From Candidatus Melainabacteria bacterium (GTDB taxonomy: Bacteria; Cyanobacteriota; Vampirovibrionia; Obscuribacterales; Obscuribacteraceae): DNA of 64,000 bases. How positions within the stretch are numbered: the first letter of the stretch is position 1; each line of letters begins with the position of its first letter. Position numbers and translations under genes: made by a program. Location: contig RXJR01000001.1 in assembly GCA_003963305.1 (NCBI GenBank), forward strand, positions 372,001 to 436,000, written 5' to 3'. Shown in pieces: positions 33,212-41,794 of this stretch. A model generated the notes under the pieces. It worked only from the letters and a program-made list of their open reading frames with translations, did no database searches and was not told where the DNA came from.

Positions 33212-33421
33212 GGCTCATAAGAGGCGTTAGAGGTCAGATGAGTGATAAAGTCGCTGCCTCTGCCTCTGCCTCTGCCACGGACCTGCCCCCTGTCAACTGG
33301 GGCACCCGTATGGTTGCAGCCCTTAAATTCCTCTATACTGTGGTCTGGGGTTTCAGGCTGTCGGCCCCCGGGAAAGTAGCGAATAGCTATATCTCTGCGA
33401 AATTAGGAAGGTTAGATTCAA

Positions 33422-34120
33422 ATGGTGGGGCGCAACGATCATATTTGTAGTGGAAGAACCTGCATGTTTTGTCGGGTTCTAGAAAATTCACCGCACAAAG
33501 CCGCACTTGGCAGCAAAGCTTTTATGGACCAGCAAGTTATCGAGCGCGTCAAGGAACTTGAGCAACGCTCTTTGCTCACCAGCACAGAGACGCGCATGTC
33601 AAACGTGAAAGGCGAAGAGATTGAAAGACTGGCTTTGCTTGACACTCTAACCGATCTCTACAATTCGCGAACTTTCATCAAAGAAATGAAGGATGAGCTG
33701 AAGCGCGCCAAACGCTACAAGCGTCCAGTGGCACTGTGTATGGTGACCATCGACGGATTCAAAGAACTGAGCAGACAGTATGGAGCACTGACCGCCGATG
33801 CTGTTTTGAAGGCGATTGGAGGGGTGTTGCGAGGCGCTATCAGAGACGTCGACATTCCAGCTCGATACAGCGCAGATCAATTCGCTATTATATTTCCGGA
33901 AACGAACGCCTCGGGCGCCTCTATCGTGGCTGAAAGAATTCGCCAGCGCATCGGCACGCAAACAATCACGCACAACTGGTCCAATGTCAAAGTCACAGCT
34001 AGCGTTGGTCTGGCTGCTTTCCCGGCTCATGCTCGCGAACATGATGAACTGCTGATGAGAGGTCTGGAAGCCATGGAAATGGCGGAAAATCGCGGCGGTG
34101 ACCGCGTCTGCACGGTATAG
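33422..34120 (+). CDS. GGDEF-domain protein with degenerate active site
   Basis: The protein has 232 residues. A short N-terminal part holds three Cys (HICSGRTCMFCRVLE) and a helix (about 36-75) before the GGDEF domain (LDTLTDLYNSRTF to the end). The catalytic signature GG(D/E)EF reads SADQF in RYSADQFAIIFPE, so cyclase activity is unlikely. The inhibitory-site motif RxxD (RDVD) is kept exactly five residues before it, so it may bind c-di-GMP as a receptor. The start (ATG, GGAAGG about 10 bases upstream) could also be further in. A second degenerate GGDEF gene lies at 41 kb. Confidence 0.8.
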   Translation: MVGRNDHICSGRTCMFCRVLENSPHKAALGSKAFMDQQVIERVKELEQRSLLTSTETRMSNVKGEEIERLALLDTLTDLYNSRTFIKEMKDELKRAKRYKRPVALCMVTIDGFKELSRQYGALTADAVLKAIGGVLRGAIRDVDIPARYSADQFAIIFPETNASGASIVAERIRQRIGTQTITHNWSNVKVTASVGLAAFPAHAREHDELLMRGLEAMEMAENRGGDRVCTV

Positions 34121-34144
34121 CACGCAGGGCGGAAAGCGACCCAG

Positions 34145-34900
34145 CTAGCTAAACATCGCGTAATTCGTCTCAGGGCCATCAGTCACATCGATGCGTTCAG
34201 CGCGTTTGACATACTCGGCCAGCATTGCGCTGACAGGCAGCATGACCGCCTCGTAAGCAATCTTCACCAGATAAATGCAGATCATTGTCTTGCCCAGTTC
34301 GGATAAAGGCACCACTCCAATAAATCCGATCACATAGAAGAGCAACGTATCCCAAAATTCTCCCACCGTAGTGCAAGAAAGGAAACGCAGATATTGCGCC
34401 CCTCCTGACTTTCCGCGCTGGGCGAATTTCATTTTCGAAACGCCCACAGCCGTTATGTATTCGCCGACCAGGTAAGCAAAAACTGTGGCCAGCACAATGC
34501 GAGGACCCTGTCCAAGAATCTGATCGTAAGCACCCTGGTTGTGCCAGAAGTCCGCTCCGGGAAGAACTCCCAAGCCCCAGTAAACCAAGGCCGTGAAAAT
34601 CTGCGCAGCAAGCCCGGCCCAGATAATGCGCCTGGACCGCCTGTATCCGTAAACGTCGGTGAAGATATTACTAAGCACAAATGTAAGCGGCCATATCGTC
34701 GTGCGACCACATATGGTGAATGGTCCCATGGCTATGAACTTGGACGAGGCACTGATCGAAAGCACGATCACGCAAATGTATGCAGCAACGATAAAGGTAT
34801 AAAGCGAGCTAATCGATTCTCTGGCGGGCAAGCAACCATCAGCATCATTGCGACGATTCGCCTGAATGGAACGCTCATCTTTAACTAGTAGGTTCGGCAT
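34145..34900 (-). CDS. Queuosine precursor transporter (YhhQ/VUT family)
   Basis: The protein is an integral membrane protein with six or more segments in the pattern of the YhhQ family, which imports queuine or preQ0/preQ1. Typical blocks are PLTFVLSNIFTDVYGYRRS, an AYLVGEYITAVGVSKMKF region and STTVGEFWDTLLFY-like CTTVGEFWDTLLF. The N-terminus has a long polar head (about 40 residues) before the first segment. I start at the ATG at 34900; the longer frame to 34927 adds nine polar residues. queG and queA lie 4-5 kb downstream, so the strain both imports precursor and finishes queuosine. Confidence 0.87.
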   Translation of the reverse strand: MPNLLVKDERSIQANRRNDADGCLPARESISSLYTFIVAAYICVIVLSISASSKFIAMGPFTICGRTTIWPLTFVLSNIFTDVYGYRRSRRIIWAGLAAQIFTALVYWGLGVLPGADFWHNQGAYDQILGQGPRIVLATVFAYLVGEYITAVGVSKMKFAQRGKSGGAQYLRFLSCTTVGEFWDTLLFYVIGFIGVVPLSELGKTMICIYLVKIAYEAVMLPVSAMLAEYVKRAERIDVTDGPETNYAMFS

Positions 34901-35165
34901 TGTCAGGTCGCGATCGTGATACTGCACTTATAAATCAACGTTAGCGCATCCCCAGCTCCGGCAGCGCCGCGGACTATAAAGCTTAGTTCACATCACGACC
35001 GGACCTTCCCGCACCAGAATCTGCAAACTGTTAACGACAGCAGCAATGGGCATCGGAAGAGTGATCCAGCCAGTGCCAACACCTTATGAGATTGTTTCAC
35101 CTTGGCAGGGAGCCGGCAGGGCTGCGATAGAATGAAGGCGTTGTTTGTACGGAATTTACTAACCA

Positions 35166-36701
35166 ATGGCAAAAAATCGCTCCGGTCCACTCATCAAAGA
35201 TTGGAAGCCAATCGCAGTCATCATCGCGCTGGGCTGGTCGCTCGTGACGTTGTTTCACGTCGAACCGGAAAAGACGGTCAACGACTGGATCGCACTGGGC
35301 AATCTTCCTTCCAATGAGCTGAGAGCAGAAGTTGACAAGCGAATTCAGGCATTGCCGAACTTCGCGAAAATGAACGAATACGAGAAAGAAGACGCGCAGA
35401 AGCGCTTGCTGGATGAGGCACAACTTGCCAACAACATTCAGATTCTTCACAAAGTCAATGGTTATGTTCTTTTCACGAGCCTCAAGCTCGGTCTCGACTT
35501 GCGCGGAGGCAGCCAGCTAGTTCTGCAAGCATTGCCGTCGCAGGCAGTGACAGAAATCACGCCCGAAGTGATGAGAGGAGTCGAGACTGTCATCAACAAC
35601 CGCATCAACAGCCTCGGTGTGTCTGAGACCCTGGTGCAGCGCTCCGGAAAAGATCGACTGATCGTCGAACTTCCCGGCATCAAAGATCCCCAACAAGCAA
35701 AAGACAGAATCGGCACCACCGCCCTGCTCGAATTTAAAGAGCTGGAAGTACTGCCGAACGGCTTGATGACCTGGAAAGATGTAGGTCTCACCGGTGCCGA
35801 TTTCAAACATGCGCAGGCTTCACCGATGGTATCAGGTGGTTTGTGGCGAGTATCTTTCGAGTTCAAACCCGATGGTGCAAAAAAATTCGGCGAGTTGACT
35901 TCGCGCCTTGTCGGAAAGCAAATCGGTATCTTCCTCGATGGAGAGCCGACTGATCGTGGTCAAGACGGTAGACCCGTTCCAATCACTGAGTATCGTGGTG
36001 TGACGGTGCGTGAACCGATTCTTGGTGGCACCGGCGAAATCACAGGTAACTTCAACAAAGATCAGGCCGTCGACCTTTCAGTGAAATTGAATGCCGGTGC
36101 ACTGCCTGTACCCGTCAAAATTCTGGAAGAACGTACAGTGGGCGCTACTCTCGGTCAGGACTCGATTCATAAGAGTCTGGTTGCCGGTGGTGTTGGTATC
36201 GCCTGCGTCATGGTCTTCATGATCGCTGTCTACGGAGTACCGGGGTTCATTGCCGACACGGCCTTGATTCTCTACACGATTGCCACTCTGGCTATTTTCC
36301 AGGCCATCCCCGTCACTCTCACATTGGCTGGTATAGCCGGTTTCATTCTCTCAATCGGGATGGCGGTAGACGCAAACATTCTCATTTTCGAACGAACAAA
36401 AGAAGAATTGCGAGCCGGCAAGTCTCTATACGGAGCCATTGAAAACGGCTTCGGAAGAGCATTCAGCTCGATTTTCGACAGTAACGTCAACAGTATGATC
36501 GCCTGCGGTGTGATGATGATGTTCGGCACATCAATCGTGAAAGGATTCGCCGTGACACTTGCAATCGGGGTCGCGGTCTCGATGTTCACAGCCATTACCG
36601 CAACGAGAGCATTGCTCCACCTGGTACCAAAACAGTGGGGAATGTTCGGTACGAAATTCGATCAGAAGAAAAGCAACGTGAAGGCCAAGGAGGCAGTGTG
36701 A
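35166..36701 (+). CDS. secD: Protein translocase subunit SecD
   Basis: The protein has 511 residues. SecD and SecF form a membrane complex that uses the proton gradient to pull proteins out of SecYEG. LGLDLRGGSQLVLQAL is the SecD signature; the P1 head (VETVINNRINSLGVSE) follows, and the C-terminal six-helix region has GFILSIGMAVDANILIFERT with the conserved Asp/Asn pair. A single N-terminal membrane helix is present. It overlaps secF by GTGA, so translation is coupled. Confidence 0.96.
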   Translation: MAKNRSGPLIKDWKPIAVIIALGWSLVTLFHVEPEKTVNDWIALGNLPSNELRAEVDKRIQALPNFAKMNEYEKEDAQKRLLDEAQLANNIQILHKVNGYVLFTSLKLGLDLRGGSQLVLQALPSQAVTEITPEVMRGVETVINNRINSLGVSETLVQRSGKDRLIVELPGIKDPQQAKDRIGTTALLEFKELEVLPNGLMTWKDVGLTGADFKHAQASPMVSGGLWRVSFEFKPDGAKKFGELTSRLVGKQIGIFLDGEPTDRGQDGRPVPITEYRGVTVREPILGGTGEITGNFNKDQAVDLSVKLNAGALPVPVKILEERTVGATLGQDSIHKSLVAGGVGIACVMVFMIAVYGVPGFIADTALILYTIATLAIFQAIPVTLTLAGIAGFILSIGMAVDANILIFERTKEELRAGKSLYGAIENGFGRAFSSIFDSNVNSMIACGVMMMFGTSIVKGFAVTLAIGVAVSMFTAITATRALLHLVPKQWGMFGTKFDQKKSNVKAKEAV

Positions 36702-37654
36702 AAAAGGGCATCGTAGATTTAGTCAAATACAGATGGATCTGGTTTGGCATCTCCGGAGCGATTTTGCTTCCCGGACTGATTGGCATCGTCATGTGCCTGC
36801 AGCAGTTCCATGCTCCTCTGAAGCTGGGCATCGACTTTACCGGCGGTTCCATCCTGCAATATCAATTTGAGAAACCAGCCCCTCTCGAAACGGTTCGCAG
36901 TGTGCTTGAGAGCTCAGATCTGGCAGGCTCACAGGTGCAACAAGCAGAAATAGGCGGCAAAGAAGTAGTCGTCATGCGTACACGTGCCCTCGACGATGAA
37001 GCAGAAAAACGAAAACTTGACGAAAACTTGAGATCGAAGCTTGGCGACTTCAAGGTGCTTTCAGTCGACAAGGTGAGCGCCACTATTGGACCTGAACTGT
37101 TGCAGAGCGGTCTGGTAGCGATGTTGATTACCTTTGGCATGATGGTGGCCTACATTTCATACCGATTTAAATTCGATTACGCCATCTGCGCCATTGTTGC
37201 GCTCGTGCACGACGTTCTCGCCCTCTGCGGCATCTTTGCAATTCTCGGCTTGGCCATCGGCACTGAAGTCGACAGCCTCTTTATAAGCGCCATTCTCACC
37301 GTCATCGGTTTCTCTGTACATGACACTATCGTTGTCTTCGACCGTATACGAGAGAATGCAAAATATGTCGGCAGCAAAGCAACAGACCCGGTGCGTGGCG
37401 ACTACAAGAAGACTTTCGGTGATGTCGCCAACGATAGCGTCAACCAGACCCTGGCACGATCCATCTACACGTCTCTGACAGTAATCATCACTCTCACTGC
37501 CCTGTACCTGCTAGGCGGCGTCACCACCCGCGATTTCGTGCTGGCGATGCTGATTGGAGTCATCTCGGGAACTTACTCGTCCATTTTCAACGCCAGCTGC
37601 CTACTTGTCGTCTGGCGCGAGATGAAGCAAGGACGCAAAGTCAAGACAGCCTGA
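36698..37654 (+). CDS. secF: Protein translocase subunit SecF
   Basis: The protein has 318 residues when started at the GTG at 36698, which overlaps the secD stop and has AAGGAGG four bases upstream. The longer frame inside secD is spurious. LGIDFTGGSILQYQF near the N-terminus and TVIGFSVHDTIVVFDRIREN in the membrane region are diagnostic. It works with SecD in export. Confidence 0.97.
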   Translation: MKKGIVDLVKYRWIWFGISGAILLPGLIGIVMCLQQFHAPLKLGIDFTGGSILQYQFEKPAPLETVRSVLESSDLAGSQVQQAEIGGKEVVVMRTRALDDEAEKRKLDENLRSKLGDFKVLSVDKVSATIGPELLQSGLVAMLITFGMMVAYISYRFKFDYAICAIVALVHDVLALCGIFAILGLAIGTEVDSLFISAILTVIGFSVHDTIVVFDRIRENAKYVGSKATDPVRGDYKKTFGDVANDSVNQTLARSIYTSLTVIITLTALYLLGGVTTRDFVLAMLIGVISGTYSSIFNASCLLVVWREMKQGRKVKTA

Positions 37655-37793
37655 AATTACTCACACAAACTGACCTTCAAACACCTGTTTCTTTTCCCGT
37701 AGTTGTTCTATCCTCTATGTGGGAATATTCAGAGAAGGCGTTTTATCAGCCGGAAGGGATCCCCTTGTAAAGGTAAGCCGACGGATTAAGCAG

Positions 37794-38090
37794 ATGGACG
37801 ACCAAGAAAAGCACCACACGCCAATCTCAGATGAAGATAAATGGGAGCTTCTCACCCGCCCAGAGAAATTGGGCGAGCTGCTTCTTAAGCACGGCATGAT
37901 TACCCTGGCTCAGCTCGAAGAATTAATCAAAGAGCAAGAGTCGAGCGGCATGCCCTTCGGCGAGCTGGTGCTCTCCAAAGGCATCATGTCCCGTCAAGAT
38001 TTACTGACAGCACTGGATTGGCAGCATAAGAGCGACCAGGTGATTATCGACTCGCTTACAGAGCTGATCAACAAACACAAGCGCGACTAA
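37794..38090 (+). CDS. MshEN/GspE N-terminal-like domain protein
   Basis: The product has 98 residues from the ATG at 37794. The central LGELLLKHGMITLAQLEELI followed by PFGELVLSKGIMSRQDLLTAL is the repeated LGxxLLxxGxI pattern of the N-terminal domain of type II secretion and type IV pilus ATPases, which in some members binds c-di-GMP. Here it stands alone without an ATPase, so it may be a regulator. The full frame from 37719 adds 25 residues with no clear family match; no strong ribosome site is seen at either start. Confidence 0.6.
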   Translation: MDDQEKHHTPISDEDKWELLTRPEKLGELLLKHGMITLAQLEELIKEQESSGMPFGELVLSKGIMSRQDLLTALDWQHKSDQVIIDSLTELINKHKRD

Positions 38091-38104
38091 ACGATCCCGA
38101 GTCG

Positions 38105-38138
38105 ATGCGATGCAAGTCAACGCGATGCAAGCGATTTT
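38105..38138. repeat. Short 15-bp tandem repeat after the MshEN-like gene
   Basis: GCGATGCAAGTCAAC and GCGATGCAAGCGATT lie in tandem with a partial GTCGATGC copy before, starting about 15 bases after the stop codon. Confidence 0.5.
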
Positions 38139-38177
38139 CGTTGTCGCTCCAGGTAACTTAGCTAAGCAGAGCTGATC

Positions 38178-38585
38178 CTATTTTGCTTTACGCTTCGCAG
38201 ATGACTTTGCGGCCTTAGCGGCGGGTTTCGCAGCGGGCTTAGCGGCCATACGAGTAGGTTTCGCTGGAGCTGCTGCTTTCTTTTTCTTGAGTTTGTATGG
38301 ACCATCAACAGACATGCGCTTTTCCGCCATAGCCATAACTTTTGAAGCCGGCACCTCCAGGGCTGACGACAGGCGACTCAAGTTTTTTACCGAGATGTTT
38401 CGCGAACCACGTTCGAGATCGCCGATGTAAGAGCGATGCAATCCGCTCTTCCTGGCAAGATCACTCTGAGAAATTTCGAGAAACTCGCGTCTCTCTCGAA
38501 GAATTAAAGACAAAGCAAATACCAATTGATCGTGCACGGGATGCCCCCCTATAGCCAATTTCGCCACTTCTATCTTTTCACCCAA
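38178..38585 (-). CDS. XRE-family regulator with histone-H1-like tail
   Basis: The protein has up to 135 residues. Residues about 20-85 form a Cro/C1-type helix-turn-helix: ILRERREFLEISQSDLARKS and GLHRSYIGDLERGSRNIS. The last 45 residues are Lys/Ala/Pro repeats (AKPTRMAAKPAAKPAAKAAK) like eukaryotic histone H1 or bacterial H1-like proteins, which bind DNA non-specifically. The join is in one frame. The TTG start at 38585 is doubtful; a GTG at 38537 with GGGGGG upstream would remove 16 residues. The gene follows queG. Confidence 0.75.
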   Translation of the reverse strand: MGEKIEVAKLAIGGHPVHDQLVFALSLILRERREFLEISQSDLARKSGLHRSYIGDLERGSRNISVKNLSRLSSALEVPASKVMAMAEKRMSVDGPYKLKKKKAAAPAKPTRMAAKPAAKPAAKAAKSSAKRKAK

Positions 38586-38668
38586 ACAAAATTGTCCCTG
38601 TCACCCAACAGGGTGATCTTCTATCCGCAGAATAGTGACTACAAAATCCAGCACACCGGATAAAAGTA

Positions 38669-39820
38669 TCAGAGCATGTATTCACAAAGCTTGCCGCGGA
38701 TCGCGGGGTCGACCATCTTATCCAACAATGGTCTGAGAAGCGTTGCCCCGTGAGCACTCCGGGAGAGAGCCCAGAGTGCATGTTCCAGCAAAAGGGGATT
38801 TTGTTCGCGCTCGACAAAAGCCGACAATTCATTCTCAATCGTTCGCGCACTATTCTCATCGCCTTCCACGACACAACGCTGCAAGCTGTTTCCCAGCACG
38901 ACAAGCGCATTGCGAACCAGTCCCAAACGTTTCGGTCGGCGCAAGGGACTGGTTGCACCAAAACGCACGGTAAACTCGTTGTCGTCATGTATGCGAAGAA
39001 TCTGACGGAGATCCAGATAATGCCCACTTCCCGAACCAGGCTGAAACTCTGACCATGGCGCTTCCGGCGGTGATTGATTGTAAGGGCACACGTCCTGGCA
39101 AATGTCACATCCAAAAACCCAGCGTCCGAGCGCTGAGCGTAGATGAACGGGAATCTCTCCTTTATTCTCGATTGTCAGATAGGAAATACACAAATTTGCA
39201 TCGATCTGACCCGCCTCAACAATGGCCCTGGTTGGGCAGGCTTCGCCGCAGCGAAAGCAAGCGCCGCAGGTACCTCTATATGGCTCATCTGCATCAAGTT
39301 CGAGATCTGTGAACAGCTCAGCGATGAAATAGTATGAACCGGATAGCTTCGGCCCAATAATCATCGTGTTTTTGCCGGAGAACCCGAGCCCGTGCCGTGC
39401 TGCATATGCTTGTTCGTAGAGGGCAACATCATCGGTAAAGGGCTTTCCAATCAAAGGGCGCCCTATCTCAGCTTCGATTCGTGACTTCAGCTCTCGCAGA
39501 CGAGCCCTGATCACGGGATGGTAGTCAAGCCCGACTGCGTATCTGGCTACTCGTCCGTAACAGGGACCAGGGTCGGGCGGCAACTGTGTAAAGTAACTCA
39601 CCGAAACGATGATTGCGGAACGACTGTTTGGATAAAGAAGTTGCGGCGATGTTCTAAAATGAGGATTGCGTTTCAAGTACTCCATGCCGGCGGCATATCC
39701 CTGTGCAAGCCAATGCTCGTACTGCTTGCGTTCCGCATCCATCGGTTCAATCGAACCAATCACAGTGCGGTGAAAGCCTAACGATTGAGCGACTTCGAAA
39801 ATTTTCTGCTTCATACCCAT
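38669..39820 (-). CDS. queG: Epoxyqueuosine reductase QueG
   Basis: The protein has 383 residues. QueG reduces epoxyqueuosine to queuosine in tRNA with a cobalamin cofactor and two [4Fe-4S] clusters. The cluster ligands are in CGACFRCGEACPT and GCDICQDVCPYN. The N-terminal cobalamin-binding region (RVARYAVGLDYHPVIRARLR) and SGKNTMIIGPKLGS-like SGKNTMIIGPKLSGS fit. A HEAT-like end is present. It is divergent from queA, with only 34 bases between, so they share a control region. Confidence 0.94.
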   Translation of the reverse strand: MGMKQKIFEVAQSLGFHRTVIGSIEPMDAERKQYEHWLAQGYAAGMEYLKRNPHFRTSPQLLYPNSRSAIIVSVSYFTQLPPDPGPCYGRVARYAVGLDYHPVIRARLRELKSRIEAEIGRPLIGKPFTDDVALYEQAYAARHGLGFSGKNTMIIGPKLSGSYYFIAELFTDLELDADEPYRGTCGACFRCGEACPTRAIVEAGQIDANLCISYLTIENKGEIPVHLRSALGRWVFGCDICQDVCPYNQSPPEAPWSEFQPGSGSGHYLDLRQILRIHDDNEFTVRFGATSPLRRPKRLGLVRNALVVLGNSLQRCVVEGDENSARTIENELSAFVEREQNPLLLEHALWALSRSAHGATLLRPLLDKMVDPAIRGKLCEYML

Positions 39821-39854
39821 TCGCCCAGTTTAAACCAATCAGGAATGTTTCACG

Positions 39855-40979
39855 GTGTCTGATCTTTCAACCAAAGCAACTGAAGAATCCTTCCGCCTCG
39901 AAGACTTCGAATATGATTTGCCGTTCGAATTAATAGCCCAGGAACCGCTGCGCGAAAGAGCCAGTTCCCGGCTGCTTCACTTAAACAAGTCGACGGGCGA
40001 AACTGAACATAAGACGTTTGCCGACCTCAGCGATTTTCTGAAGGCTGGTGATGTGTTGATTTTGAACAACACTAAAGTTTTGCCTGCTCGCGTGATTGCG
40101 AAGCGCCAGAGTGGTGGCACAATTAAATTACTCTTGCTGAAACAATCGGGCAGCTCACCTCGCCAATGGGAAGCGATGGTCACCCCGATCAAACGCCTCA
40201 AACCGGGTGAGAAGCTTAGCGTTGCCAGCGACAAAGGCAAAGAGTTCCAAATCACAGTTGCCGATATCGACGTTGGATTCGACGGATTTAAGCGTCTGAT
40301 TGTAGATCTGGGTGAACCAGACAACGCCTGGCAGTTATTGAACCAAGCCGGATACGCGCCTCTGCCACCCTACATTCTGCGCAACTATGAAAAGGCAACG
40401 GCAGATCCAAACGAATCACATTCAAGAGAAACGGACTTGAATCGTTATCAAACCGTGTTCGCACAAGAACCAGGGGCGGTGGCAGCGCCGACTGCCGGAC
40501 TGCACTTCACAGAGGCGCTCCTGGAGCGACTTAAGAGCCAGGGAGTGCTGGTTCATTACTTGACTCTGCACGTCGGTGCGGGCACATTCAAACCGATCAA
40601 TAATTCACTGGAAGAACACAAAATAGAACCGGAACGATTCTCGATTTCGGCAGAAACGGCCGCTGCCATAAATCTGGCGAAGTCCGAGATGCGGCGCGTT
40701 ATCGCCGTCGGAACCACATCTCTGAGAGCCCTCGAAACAGCCGGTGCACACGGCACAATTGAACCTATAGAAGATGGCGTCACTCATTTATTTGTCAAAC
40801 CTGGGTACGAGTTCAAGATAGTCGATGCAATGATCACAAACTTCCACCTCAGCAAGTCCAGCTTGCTGGTTTTAGTGAGCGCCTTTGCCGGTCGCGATAA
40901 AATTCTCAAGGCATACAATGAAGCTATCGAACGGCGCTATCGCTTCTACAGTTACGGCGATGCGATGCTGATTCTCTAA
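39855..40979 (+). CDS. queA: S-adenosylmethionine:tRNA ribosyltransferase-isomerase QueA
   Basis: The protein has 374 residues. QueA adds the ribosyl part of SAM to preQ1 in tRNA to make epoxyqueuosine, the substrate of QueG. The motifs YDLPFELIAQEPL, LNNTKVLPAR, AAPTAGLHFT and HVGAGTFKPI are all present, as is the end YSYGDAMLI. The GTG start has AGGAA nine bases upstream. Confidence 0.96.
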   Translation: MSDLSTKATEESFRLEDFEYDLPFELIAQEPLRERASSRLLHLNKSTGETEHKTFADLSDFLKAGDVLILNNTKVLPARVIAKRQSGGTIKLLLLKQSGSSPRQWEAMVTPIKRLKPGEKLSVASDKGKEFQITVADIDVGFDGFKRLIVDLGEPDNAWQLLNQAGYAPLPPYILRNYEKATADPNESHSRETDLNRYQTVFAQEPGAVAAPTAGLHFTEALLERLKSQGVLVHYLTLHVGAGTFKPINNSLEEHKIEPERFSISAETAAAINLAKSEMRRVIAVGTTSLRALETAGAHGTIEPIEDGVTHLFVKPGYEFKIVDAMITNFHLSKSSLLVLVSAFAGRDKILKAYNEAIERRYRFYSYGDAMLIL

Positions 40980-40992
40980 GAAAATGACTGTT

Positions 40993-41697
40993 TCAGGTCG
41001 ACTCTGCCAGGATATCAACGCAGACGCCATTACCACCTTTAGCCATGACGATTTCGGCAGCGATTTCCGCCTGAGCGATGATTTCTTCCAGCCCCTGGGC
41101 ATCCGGAAATTGGCAAATGCCGATGCTCGCCGAAAGCTTGATTCTGTTCCATTGAGCCATAACGCTCTGGTCCTGAAACTTAGCGCGAATCCTCTCAGCC
41201 AGTATGCCGGCGCCCTCGATTGGGGTTTCAGGCAAAATCAGCAAGAAACGGTCCTCGCCGTAACGACCAACCATGTCTACGTCAGCCCGACAAGCCCGAA
41301 TCAATGTCTCAGCGGCGCTGTTAACAACGCTCTCGCGTGCCAGCACGCCGTACTGGTAAAAGATATCAGCATAGCCGTCTATGACGACGACACACACCGA
41401 AAGAGCGCGCTTATATCGGCGAGCGCGGGTCAGCTCGCGACGCAGAGAACGCAGCATATAGCGGAAGTTGAAGGTGGGGGTATCCTGATCGAAGAAAGCC
41501 CGGCGATCGATTTCCTCTTCGGTCAGATCTTCGTGTTGAACCTGCGGCTGGGAAAAAATATTCGGCTTTCCAGGATTACGAATCAAGTCGAGAGCTTCTG
41601 CTTCGTTGATGTTTAATCCGACCTTATTGCGTACATCCGACACTCGTCGATGAAATAAGTTGTCTCTGCCGACAAAATCTTCGTCGTCTTTTGGCAT
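40993..41697 (-). CDS. Second GGDEF-domain protein with degenerate active site
   Basis: The protein has 234 residues and is a paralogue of the GGDEF protein at 33.4 kb: both share RARRYKR-like basic blocks before the domain, YQYG/RQYG, AERIR and a similar end. The signature reads YGEDRFLLILPET, so GG(D/E)EF is broken, and the RxxD position reads ADVD, so the inhibitory site is lost too. It is likely inactive as a cyclase and may act by protein contact. It converges with queA (13 bases between). Confidence 0.8.
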   Translation of the reverse strand: MPKDDEDFVGRDNLFHRRVSDVRNKVGLNINEAEALDLIRNPGKPNIFSQPQVQHEDLTEEEIDRRAFFDQDTPTFNFRYMLRSLRRELTRARRYKRALSVCVVVIDGYADIFYQYGVLARESVVNSAAETLIRACRADVDMVGRYGEDRFLLILPETPIEGAGILAERIRAKFQDQSVMAQWNRIKLSASIGICQFPDAQGLEEIIAQAEIAAEIVMAKGGNGVCVDILAEST

Positions 41698-41794
41698 TTT
41701 TCTGCCCTACTCCAGTGCCGACCCGCCTTCGTCTGGTCGACTTCAATCAAGTCCCAGCGCCTAGCTTAAGCGATCTTCGCTAAAACTAAAAGCC

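Noticed and set aside
33238-33450. 70-codon frame beginning with a (GCCTCT) repeat before the degenerate GGDEF gene
   Set aside because: It has a GAGG site but overlaps the GGDEF start in another frame, and its N-terminus is a simple repeat. The region may instead be the 5' leader.
34928-35165. Possible preQ1 riboswitch upstream of the queuosine transporter
   Set aside because: No preQ1-I or preQ1-II pattern could be found in the sequence before the start.
36635-36697. N-terminal extension of secF inside secD
   Set aside because: AAGGAGG and the GTGA overlap fix the start at 36698; the extension is secD sequence in another frame.
38601-38616. TCACCC/GGGTGA hairpin between queG and the XRE gene
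   Set aside because: Six base pairs without a U-run, too weak to call a terminator.
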